Positions 48,623 to 56,062 of a stretch of DNA of 64,000 bases are shown in pieces. This stretch comes from Terriglobus saanensis SP1PR4. Its GTDB lineage: Bacteria; Acidobacteriota; Terriglobia; Terriglobales; Acidobacteriaceae. The translations under genes and the position numbers were made by a program. How positions within the stretch are numbered: the stretch's first letter is position 1; each line of letters starts with the position of its first letter. The DNA is taken from contig NC_014963.1 of NCBI RefSeq assembly GCF_000179915.2, positions 2,914,001 to 2,978,000 on the forward strand, written 5' to 3'. The notes under the pieces were generated by a model. It did no database searches. It was not told the DNA's origin and worked only from the letters and a program-made list of their open reading frames with translations.

Positions 48623-48646
48623 TCGCCTTCCCGAGTATAACCACTT

Positions 48647-49690
48647 CTAACACGCCGACCGTCCGGGCAGAGCGCTTTTATGGAGGCCCACATCGGTTAC
48701 CGTACGGAACATCTCCAGGTATCGCTCAGCAACATACTCCGGTCGATGAATTCTCAAATGAGCAGGTCCTCTTGCGACCATCGCCTCACGCTCCTCCGTG
48801 TCGTAAAGAACGCTCTGCAATGCCAAAGCGAGGAGGTTCGAGTCGCCATTGGGCACCAGAATCCCACAGTCCCCTACAGCTTCACCTAACCCGCCATCCG
48901 AGGTAGCCACAATGGCACAGCCTGCGGCAATCCCTTCGAGCGCCACCAATCCAAAAGGCTCTGCCCAACGGGAAGGAACAACAAGCACCTTATGCCTGGC
49001 GACCTCGACAGCACGCTGCGTTGCAAGATATCCAGCGAAGGTAACCTGTTGCGCGACGCTAAGCTTCAAAGCCAAAGCTTCAAGCTTCTCGCGATCCGGC
49101 CCATTGCCAATCACCGTGAAGGAAGGCTCCAGTCCCATCTGTTTCAACTGTGCCAAAGCTTCGATGGCAAGATCACAGCCTTTGTCCGAAACCAGACGCC
49201 CCATGAAGACGATGTCTCTATCTTTCGGCATCTCCCGTAGCAGCAGGAAGCTCTCCATCTCAAATGGATTGCCTATGACCTCCGCGTGAACAGGAAGATG
49301 CTCTGCCAAAGCTCGGCTCGGTGTCACGTTGTAACAAAAGCGCAGCACGGTACGCTTCAGTAAATCCTGCCAGCCCGTTTTCCCACCTGAGCGCGTCAGC
49401 CAGGTATGGTGAGTGACGAAGATAGGCTTGAACAATAGAAAGAGAGGGAGCAGTGTCTTCAGCGAAATATTGTTTTGAAAGATCACATCAGACTGCCGCC
49501 CCAACTCAAGTAACTTGGAGACGCTTGGTTGCCGCACTACAGCAAAAGGATAGTCATGCCCACCGCCTGTTTCGGTCACCACTGTGACCTCTGCTCCCGC
49601 CTTCGCAAACTCCGTAGCGAGAAGCATGGAGACCGTTTCTATTCCTCCGATACTCGGATGAAAAACGTGGGAACAGAACAGAATCTTCAA
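48647..49690 (-). CDS. Glycosyltransferase family 4
   Basis: 347 residues with the GT-B plan. The N-domain starts ILFCSHVFHPSIGGIETVSMLLATEFAKAGAEVTVVTE. The C-domain has IVFMGRLVSDKGCDLAIEALAQL, FTVIGNGPDREKLEALA, and the donor-binding motif EPFGLVALEGIAAGCAIVATSDGG with the EX7E pair. It is a retaining glycosyltransferase using a nucleotide sugar. It is followed by the WaaE-like GT2 gene on the same strand. The divergent gene across 125 bases is the likely glycosyltransferase at 49816. Confidence 0.93.
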   Translation of the reverse strand: MKILFCSHVFHPSIGGIETVSMLLATEFAKAGAEVTVVTETGGGHDYPFAVVRQPSVSKLLELGRQSDVIFQNNISLKTLLPLFLLFKPIFVTHHTWLTRSGGKTGWQDLLKRTVLRFCYNVTPSRALAEHLPVHAEVIGNPFEMESFLLLREMPKDRDIVFMGRLVSDKGCDLAIEALAQLKQMGLEPSFTVIGNGPDREKLEALALKLSVAQQVTFAGYLATQRAVEVARHKVLVVPSRWAEPFGLVALEGIAAGCAIVATSDGGLGEAVGDCGILVPNGDSNLLALALQSVLYDTEEREAMVARGPAHLRIHRPEYVAERYLEMFRTVTDVGLHKSALPGRSAC

Positions 49691-49725
49691 CGTTGAGTCT
49701 CCCAGGATGCCTCTGAGCGCTATTG

Positions 49726-49731
49726 TATAAT
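49726..49731 (+). promoter_or_regulatory. Candidate promoter -10 (TATAAT) upstream of the 49816 gene
   Basis: A perfect TATAAT 85 bases before the proposed start at 49816. No good -35 at standard spacing (TTGAGT at 49693-49698 is 27 bases away). The location between divergent genes fits a promoter for the plus-strand unit. Confidence 0.4.
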
Positions 49732-49815
49732 CGCCTCTGTGATCACGCCTACTTCACTATGGATCGTGACTGTTTCGGAGAAGCAAACGCTTTTGCACAC
49801 AATGGAGAAGCACTT

Positions 49816-50904
49816 TTGAGATTGCTTCAGATCGTGCCCAGGCTACGTCCCGCCCATGATGGAATCGGTGAAAATGCTCTTCGGCTAGCCGAGTGTTTAC
49901 GAAGCGATCATGACCTGCACACTAATTTCCTGATCGGCGATCCATCCTGGAAGGGCCCGGAGGAAATCGAAGGATTCCCCGTACGATCGCTTTCCGCGCG
50001 CAGCAAAACCAATCTAAAAGCAGAGCTTGCAAGCTTTCTCGCTCCCTCTGAACCTGCTGCTGTACTTCTGCAGTTCGCTCCCTACGGTTACGAAAAGCGC
50101 GGCATTCCCTTCTGGCTCATCAGCGGCGTCAAGGAGCTTCAACGTGAGACACCATTCAAGCTGCTTACGATGTTTCACGAACTCAACGCTGGTCGAGGCA
50201 CACCCTGGAGCAGCACCTTTTGGCTTTCTCATCTGCAGAAGCGGTTGATTCTCCAGATTGCGCGAGAGAGTCACGTTACCTTGACGAACGCCGCCTACCA
50301 CCGGAAGTTGCTGGAACGCTGGGGCATCCGAACCGGGCCACTGCTGCCCATCTTCTCCTCTGTTGGCGAGCCGTCATTTTTAGCGCCTTGGTCAGCAAGA
50401 AAGAGACAGGTCGTGGTCTTCGGAAGAGCTTCCCATCGCAAGTTGACATACGTCGAAGGTCTGGCTGCGTTGGACAGGATATGCAAACTGATCGATGCCC
50501 ACACAATCATCGATATCGGTGAACCCTTCGACCTTTCTTCCGTATCCCAATCCCTGGGAATTCCGATCACCTCCTGCGGTCGCCTCTCCGACGAAGAAGT
50601 GAGTTTACGGATGCAGCAGTCCCAGGGTTCGTTTCTTTATTACCCTGATGCACTCTTATCCAAGTCCTCGGTCTTTGGCGCCACCTGCGCCCATGGCACG
50701 ATCCCGTTTGTTTCCTCACAGAACGATCCCAACTTAAGTTCGAGCGAATTCGAAAAGAATCTCGACTACATCAAGGTAAACGCCACAGGTGCATTACCAG
50801 CACTTCCAGACCTCGCAGAGATGTCTTCCATGGTCTATCAGCGCTACCAGTCAAGAAGTTCCAGTGCGAATGCGAGCCTTCTCGCAAGTCTTATCAACAA
50901 CTAG
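49816..50904 (+). CDS. Probable glycosyltransferase (GT-B fold)
   Basis: 362 residues from TTG at 49816, which has GGAG 8 bases upstream and gives the typical opening LRLLQIVPRLRPAHDGIGENALRLAECL. An ATG at 49759 and a TTG at 49723 would add unrelated residues. The N-domain resembles GT4 donors-to-acceptor proteins (DGIG..A..LA). The C-domain has VVVFGRASHRKLTYVEGL and a late LYYPDALLSKSSVFGATCAHGTIPFVS in place of the canonical EX7E. The family fit is weaker than for neighbours. Position in the plus-strand run with the next GT2 gene (42 bp gap) supports a glycan role. Confidence 0.75.
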   Translation: MRLLQIVPRLRPAHDGIGENALRLAECLRSDHDLHTNFLIGDPSWKGPEEIEGFPVRSLSARSKTNLKAELASFLAPSEPAAVLLQFAPYGYEKRGIPFWLISGVKELQRETPFKLLTMFHELNAGRGTPWSSTFWLSHLQKRLILQIARESHVTLTNAAYHRKLLERWGIRTGPLLPIFSSVGEPSFLAPWSARKRQVVVFGRASHRKLTYVEGLAALDRICKLIDAHTIIDIGEPFDLSSVSQSLGIPITSCGRLSDEEVSLRMQQSQGSFLYYPDALLSKSSVFGATCAHGTIPFVSSQNDPNLSSSEFEKNLDYIKVNATGALPALPDLAEMSSMVYQRYQSRSSSANASLLASLINN

Positions 50905-50946
50905 ATACCCTGCATCTCTCCATGCCTGCAATTCGAAGGGGGAATT

Positions 50947-51834
50947 TTGAAGCCATCCTTGGCTATCCTGGCGACGAACTACAACACGTGGGACCTCACG
51001 ACGCGTTGTGTAAACGCCTGCTTCGAACAGGACGCAAACCACTTCGACAAGCTGTACATCTATGACGACTGCTCGCCCATTGCCTTCACGGGCACTTTTC
51101 CCGAGGGCGTTACATTGATTCGAGGCAAGAAGAACCTCGGTCTCACCAAGGCTCTGAATGTTGCCTTCTCTTCCGTCGAAGAAGAGATCGTCATTCTCTT
51201 CGACTCCGACGCATATCCGACAACGCCCTTCTGCCTGGAAGTAGCCAGGTTATTCGAGTCGAATCCTAAACTCGGTCTCGTTGCGCTGCGAACGATAGGA
51301 ACGGGCGGTGGTCCCAGCGAATCCTACACAACCGAACCTAACCTTTGGAGTCTTCTCCTCGGCCAGGCACTCTACGCAAAGTTCGAATCATCTCTCGCGG
51401 ACCACTCTGGAAACATCTCCGTCTTCACCTGCGCCATGGCTGTACGAAAAGCGGCCTTCGACGGGATCGGCGGCTTTGACGAAAACTTCGACTGGCTGGA
51501 CCTCGATCATGATTTCAGCATGCGCATGAACCGCTCTCCCTGGAGCATAACGATCGCACAGGACGCTCGGATCTTTCACGAAGGCGGCGGAACTCCTCAG
51601 GAAACCAGACACCGCCTGCTGCGCTTCTATAAAACCCGCTGGTATCTCTTGCGAAAATTCGATCGCATCGGCGTGCCACTCGTCGCCAAATGGCTCATCT
51701 TACTTCGCCTGTCCATCGAATACGCCATGCTAAAAGTCTTTGGCAAGTTACTCATCAAAAATCAGACTCGCCTACAGGACAAACTCGAAGGAAGAAAGGC
51801 ACTACTCCAGTACTGCTACGCAAACTATCGCTGA
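50947..51834 (+). CDS. Glycosyltransferase family 2
   Basis: 295 residues from TTG at 50947, with GGGGGA upstream. The GT-A core has LAILATNYNTWDLTTRCVNACFEQDANHFDKLYIYDDCSP, NLGLTKALNVAF and the acidic motif ILFDSDAYPT at about residues 78-87. Further on, GGFDENFDWLDLDHDFSMRM matches rhamnosyl/galactosyl transferase relatives. The C-terminal ~60 residues are basic and helical and may dock to the membrane. The donor is unknown. Confidence 0.9.
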   Translation: MKPSLAILATNYNTWDLTTRCVNACFEQDANHFDKLYIYDDCSPIAFTGTFPEGVTLIRGKKNLGLTKALNVAFSSVEEEIVILFDSDAYPTTPFCLEVARLFESNPKLGLVALRTIGTGGGPSESYTTEPNLWSLLLGQALYAKFESSLADHSGNISVFTCAMAVRKAAFDGIGGFDENFDWLDLDHDFSMRMNRSPWSITIAQDARIFHEGGGTPQETRHRLLRFYKTRWYLLRKFDRIGVPLVAKWLILLRLSIEYAMLKVFGKLLIKNQTRLQDKLEGRKALLQYCYANYR

Positions 51835-51963
51835 GCAGACTTGGCATCTCCCGAACCGGAAAGCCACGACGCGATGGAAGCGTTCTTATCACTAAGGTTA
51901 AAGCGCTTTTTCAGTGGTCCCATTTTCTATGGAATGAAAATGCTTTCACCGTGTCCTTTAAAC

Positions 51964-52506
51964 ATGATGCAGCGTCGTAGTTTTTTGTCACTTGCAGCTG
52001 GAGCTATCTCTGCCACAGCCTTGGGTCAGGCTTCCGCAGACACCCCTTCATCGGTCCTCCACCCAGTAGACTTAGGTCAAGACCGCTTGAACGAGACACA
52101 CAGTCTTGGTATCACCAACATTGCGTTCAAAGTTCTCACGCGGGATACCAATGGCGAACTTTTCATCATCGAACATACCACTCGAAAAAAAGGCGGACCG
52201 CCGCGCCATATCCATCCGAACCAGGATGAGTGGTTTTATGTTATCGAAGGCAAGTTTCTTTTTGAAGTAGGCAAAGATCGAATCGTTCTCAGGCAAGGTG
52301 AATCAATCCTCGCTCCACGTCAAATTCCTCACGCATGGGCCTTTGACGGAGATAAAGGCGGCAAGATGCTGATCTCGTACACCCCTGCGGGTAAGATGGA
52401 GGAATTTTTCCGCGAAGTTACGAAAACCAATGCAATGCCGAAACAGGATGCTGCGCTTTTTGCAAAGTACGACCTTTTGCTGGTTGGACCGCCGCTTTCG
52501 GTCTGA
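51964..52506 (+). CDS. Exported cupin-domain protein
   Basis: 180 residues from ATG at 51964. Starts further upstream (51841) add about 41 residues without signal character. The N-terminus QRRSFLSLAAGAISATALGQASA looks like a twin-arginine-type signal peptide. A single cupin barrel follows: HIHPNQDEWFYVIEGKFLFEVG (two His, one Glu for a metal) and later APRQIPHAWAF. Single-cupin proteins serve as sugar isomerases/epimerases, dioxygenases or binding proteins. The protein is small, exported and sits among glycosyltransferases. A role in modifying the exported glycan is possible but unproven. Confidence 0.8.
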   Translation: MMQRRSFLSLAAGAISATALGQASADTPSSVLHPVDLGQDRLNETHSLGITNIAFKVLTRDTNGELFIIEHTTRKKGGPPRHIHPNQDEWFYVIEGKFLFEVGKDRIVLRQGESILAPRQIPHAWAFDGDKGGKMLISYTPAGKMEEFFREVTKTNAMPKQDAALFAKYDLLLVGPPLSV

Positions 52507-52550
52507 ACGGTACCGCGTTGAAACAGCGGGATTGGCCTGACGCGTTCCTG

Positions 52551-53648
52551 TCACCCTTTGACTTCAGGCGCGTGGGTGAAGCGATGACCAAGGCGGATCG
52601 CCGGGCGCTCGATGAGGTAATAGCTGGCGAGTGCACAGGCCACAGTACAAATAAGATTTAGAGGCCATCTCTCAAGAGCACCGAGTGGCTTTTCTTGATA
52701 CATGCGACCCGTATAGAAAAGCATCTGCCAAAGGTAGAGACTATATGAAAGCTTACCGATATAGCGCAGCGGCGCGCTTTCAAGTATGCGGCCGAAGATT
52801 GTTGCCGGATGCAGCATGCTTCCGATCACAAGACACGGAAAAAGAAAGACTAGAGAAGTCATATACCAAAATTTGGTCGTCTGATCTCCGTTGATGATGA
52901 AACAGACAAGAACCGCCAGCACCGGCCAGAGTCGAGTGAATTTCGCGATCCAACCTTTATACTTTTCGTTCTGCAAAAGTATCGCAAAGACGGCTGGTAT
53001 CAAGAGCGCATCAAGCCGCACATCGGTATGGAAGCTGATCCAATCCCATGGCCGATGACCGAGCTGGTAAGCTCGATTGGCCATCACTGCCAGTGCAAGT
53101 CCGGACAGGATGGCGATTCTCGTTCTTCCCTTCCAAAAAACCAGGACCGCAGGAAGAAGGAGATAGAAATGTTCTTCTACCGACAGTGACCAGAAATGTC
53201 CTGTAAACCACGGCTGGTGGGCGCCGGAGACATGACCCAAGAGCGAAGTATAGTTGCGGTAAAAGAACAAGGACGCCAACAACTCGCCACGATAGACAAA
53301 GATCTTACCCAACGCGCCCAGGAGCGCAATCACAAGAAGATACAAGAACGCCGGCGGCAGAATTCTGAAAGCACGGCGAATATAGAAGCTGCTAAGCGAG
53401 ATACGTCCGGACTTTTTCTCTTCAGCTAAAAGGCGAGAACAGATAAGAACGCCGCTGATGGCAAAAAAGACATCGACACCCGGTTGTCCGTAGGCATAAA
53501 CCCATTCGGTGTTTAAAAAGCCCCAGTAATGCGGTACATCATGATTCAGAATGACCGCGATGATTGCGATCGCCCGCCATCCGTCCAAGGTAGGAAGATA
53601 GCCGGATTTTGGTCTTGAAGGAGAAGCATTCCCTGAGACTTTAGGCAT
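52551..53648 (-). CDS. Acyltransferase 3 family membrane protein
   Basis: 365 residues, about ten transmembrane helices. The N-terminal GYLPTLDGWRAIAIIAVILNHDVPHY carries the R-A-I and His of the family. VDVFFAISGVLICSRLLAEEKKSG and FYIRRAFRILPPAFLYL follow, then HFWSLSVEEHFYLLLPAVL. This is the OafA/NodX-like subtype that acetylates polysaccharide sugars. It is strikingly like the protein at 61180 (YLPTLDGWRAIAI, ISG.LICTRLLEEE, HFWSLSVEEHFYL), so the two are paralogues. Its ATG overlaps the end of the Wzy gene by 8 bp (ATGCCTAA), indicating one transcript. Confidence 0.93.
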   Translation of the reverse strand: MPKVSGNASPSRPKSGYLPTLDGWRAIAIIAVILNHDVPHYWGFLNTEWVYAYGQPGVDVFFAISGVLICSRLLAEEKKSGRISLSSFYIRRAFRILPPAFLYLLVIALLGALGKIFVYRGELLASLFFYRNYTSLLGHVSGAHQPWFTGHFWSLSVEEHFYLLLPAVLVFWKGRTRIAILSGLALAVMANRAYQLGHRPWDWISFHTDVRLDALLIPAVFAILLQNEKYKGWIAKFTRLWPVLAVLVCFIINGDQTTKFWYMTSLVFLFPCLVIGSMLHPATIFGRILESAPLRYIGKLSYSLYLWQMLFYTGRMYQEKPLGALERWPLNLICTVACALASYYLIERPAIRLGHRFTHAPEVKG

Positions 53649-54987
53649 GCGCTGCTAACTCTCGATTTGGTCGGCGGCTAGCCGCGAAGACGATACCGAC
53701 GCTGATAATGGTAAAACCTTGAATCGTTGCCTGATCGATGGTCATAGAGTAGGCGTCAATCACTCCCATGGGTAACAACAACCACGCTAAAGACGGTCCC
53801 GCCCGCAATGACCTGAACGATAACCAAATGAGCATCAACGCAATGCCAGCTCGGCCAATGATAAAGAGAGGACCCGCGATGGATCCGAGCTCGTTGATCT
53901 CTCGCTCTTGAGGATCCTCTCCGAAACCAAGCGCGTCTTCGTCCTCCAGAGAAGCGACCACCGTGCTGCCCCTGCCGATCCCTTTTCCGAGCATGGAAAG
54001 ATCCTGGAAAGGTCTCGCGATATTGCCAAAACCTCCAACAACTCTCTCTTGTAACTTTGAGTTATCGCCTGTGCCTCCCTGAGCGGCTACCCATCTCGTA
54101 GAGAAGGTCGTCACGGAGTCCTGAAAGACGGGAACCTGCATCAAGCCAAATATTCCTCCCGCTCCTACCAGAAGCGAAATGGCTAACCGATGAATATTCA
54201 AGAAGCGCGATGACCTTCCCGCCACGATCTCCCCAATAACTCCATTAAGCACGACTAGCACCACGCTAATGAGCACACTACGACTTACACTAACGGGCGC
54301 AGCAAGAACGATACTCACCGCCGCTGCCATAAGAAGCCACTTGGGGAACAGGTCTTTCTGGAAGTATCCCCAAAGAACAAACGCCGCGGCAATCGGATAA
54401 AACTGCGCAGGTCCAGTAATAAAACTAAACGTACCTGCCGGCCGAATATGTCCCAGAGCCCCAGTAATTTGGCCTCCCTCCCCGGAACTGCCCCGGTTGA
54501 TAAAGGAGCCCGGAGGCGCTTGATACTCAGCAATCATTAGCAGGGTCATCGGGATCGACATAATGAGACACCGCTTCGCCACCGTGTAGAGATCATTGAA
54601 GTCGAAAAGATCCGCGACGACGATGGCCACAGGAATGTGTAGGACGTACGATCTCCACCCGTATAAGAAGACTAAAGGACCCAGACCTGCGCCCATGATC
54701 TGAAGCAAGCCGAGCACTGTAATGGAAAACGCAAAGAGATAAAATGCCGTCCATGCTCGCTTATCTCCAAATCCCAGCTTCGCGCCCCGGATCCAGATGG
54801 CGAGGGCAAAAGGATCGCGAATCAGAAGGAAAGGAGCAGAAAGGCCCGGGACCCATTTTCTAAAAGACCCTTCAAAGATCAGGAGAAAAAGATAAATCCA
54901 AATCAGACGACGTAGCTGCTTGATCGAATGAAGACGCGCGCCTCGCCCAGGATCGGCTTCCGTGCTCAAGACGCCGCGTTGTGCCAT
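53641..54987 (-). CDS. Wzy-like polysaccharide polymerase / O-antigen ligase superfamily
   Basis: 448 residues from ATG at 54987, with GAGG at nine bases. An ATG at 55026 has no ribosome site. About ten to twelve transmembrane helices. The pattern FEGSFRKWVPGLSAPFLLIRDP, then GHIRPAGTFSFITGPAQFYP and SVSRSVLIS, marks a Wzy-like family common beside Wzc/Wza in exopolysaccharide clusters. The large periplasmic loop is near 285-340. It should polymerise lipid-linked repeat units in the periplasm. It is in series with the Wza- and Wzc-like genes upstream and the acyltransferase downstream. Confidence 0.85.
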   Translation of the reverse strand: MAQRGVLSTEADPGRGARLHSIKQLRRLIWIYLFLLIFEGSFRKWVPGLSAPFLLIRDPFALAIWIRGAKLGFGDKRAWTAFYLFAFSITVLGLLQIMGAGLGPLVFLYGWRSYVLHIPVAIVVADLFDFNDLYTVAKRCLIMSIPMTLLMIAEYQAPPGSFINRGSSGEGGQITGALGHIRPAGTFSFITGPAQFYPIAAAFVLWGYFQKDLFPKWLLMAAAVSIVLAAPVSVSRSVLISVVLVVLNGVIGEIVAGRSSRFLNIHRLAISLLVGAGGIFGLMQVPVFQDSVTTFSTRWVAAQGGTGDNSKLQERVVGGFGNIARPFQDLSMLGKGIGRGSTVVASLEDEDALGFGEDPQEREINELGSIAGPLFIIGRAGIALMLIWLSFRSLRAGPSLAWLLLPMGVIDAYSMTIDQATIQGFTIISVGIVFAASRRPNRELAAHA

Positions 54988-55048
54988 CGTATCCTCATGC
55001 CTGCGGGAAGAAGTTATGTAAGACATCTACAGCCGATGCAAGAGCGAT

Positions 55049-56062
55049 CTAGTGTGTGCCTTGATTTTTATAAATCACCAGTGCACTTGTGATTGTGATC
55101 GCCGCTTCCAGGCCGCGTGCAATGGCTGTCTTTGTGAGGCTGGTGGGAACGTAGAGAAGATCGTTATCCTGCATCGGCACGTCAGGTAACTTACCGTTGA
55201 CGATATCGGGCAGATTAAGCTCTGTGACTACTCGACCGTTGGGGGTCTGCCTTACCAGGCGAGCATGGGACGCCTTCGATAGGGATTGGATGCCGCCCGC
55301 CCAGACGATCGCCTGCGCAACAGTGATCTTCTCGTGATTGATCGGATAGCCACCCGACTTCGCCACCTTGCCAACAATATAGATAATGCCCGCCCGAGAT
55401 ACCTGAACGGTATCGCCAGATCGAACCAGTGGATTTGGCTGGCCCTGGAGAGGGCGATCCCAGTGCATCGTATACGTCTCCGTGGCCTGCTGAGCACCTG
55501 CATGAACGATCGTCACAGTGTCGCCGGCAGTGACAGCAGCGCCTCCTGCTCCGGCAATTACCTCGTACAGAGTACGGTTTCCAGTGAGCGGTACAGAGCC
55601 CGGCCTCGATACTTCACCTAGTACAACAGCACTGTGATTACCAAAATCAGTGAAACTCAGAATCACCTGGGGATCTTTCATAAAATCCCCTTTGATGAGC
55701 AAATTTCGAATGAGCTCGGCCGCAGCCGAAGTAGTCAGACCGGCGATCGTAACCTTACCGACGAGCGGTAACTGAATCGTGCCATCGTTCGCCACTCGAA
55801 TCGGCCCGGTGAACTCAGGTGTATCGAAGACAGTCAAAGTCAGCACATCTCCGGGAGCGATACCCAGATCGTCCTGCAAGGCCATACCACCGTGCTCTGA
55901 ATAACCGAAGCCTGGTGCTGTTTGATTCGGGACTGATTGACTGGGTGCTGTCTGGGGGACGCCCAACTGGCCTAGCGCCACATCAGGACTAAGACCCAAT
56001 ACGACCAGGACCAACAACATCCAACCGATGACTCTTTGCTCTACGGGTCGAGGACTAAGCAT
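55049..56062 (-). CDS. Wza-like polysaccharide export protein
   Basis: 337 residues from ATG at 56062, with GGAGG six bases upstream, inside the end of the wzc-like gene (8 bp overlap). The longer frame to 56284 is antisense-free overlap with wzc and is unlikely. A signal peptide (about 1-31) precedes a Poly_export domain (DDLGIAPGDVLTLTVFDTPEFTGPIRVANDGTIQLPLVGKVTIAGLTTSAAAELI) and two SLBB-type domains (VLGEVSRPGSVPLTGNRTLYEVI; IYIVGKVAKSGGYPINHEKITVAQAI). The C-terminal hydrophobic helix (about 310-328) could be the outer-membrane helix of Wza. No lipobox cysteine is seen. It forms the export channel with the Wzc-like partner. Confidence 0.92.
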   Translation of the reverse strand: MLSPRPVEQRVIGWMLLVLVVLGLSPDVALGQLGVPQTAPSQSVPNQTAPGFGYSEHGGMALQDDLGIAPGDVLTLTVFDTPEFTGPIRVANDGTIQLPLVGKVTIAGLTTSAAAELIRNLLIKGDFMKDPQVILSFTDFGNHSAVVLGEVSRPGSVPLTGNRTLYEVIAGAGGAAVTAGDTVTIVHAGAQQATETYTMHWDRPLQGQPNPLVRSGDTVQVSRAGIIYIVGKVAKSGGYPINHEKITVAQAIVWAGGIQSLSKASHARLVRQTPNGRVVTELNLPDIVNGKLPDVPMQDNDLLYVPTSLTKTAIARGLEAAITITSALVIYKNQGTH

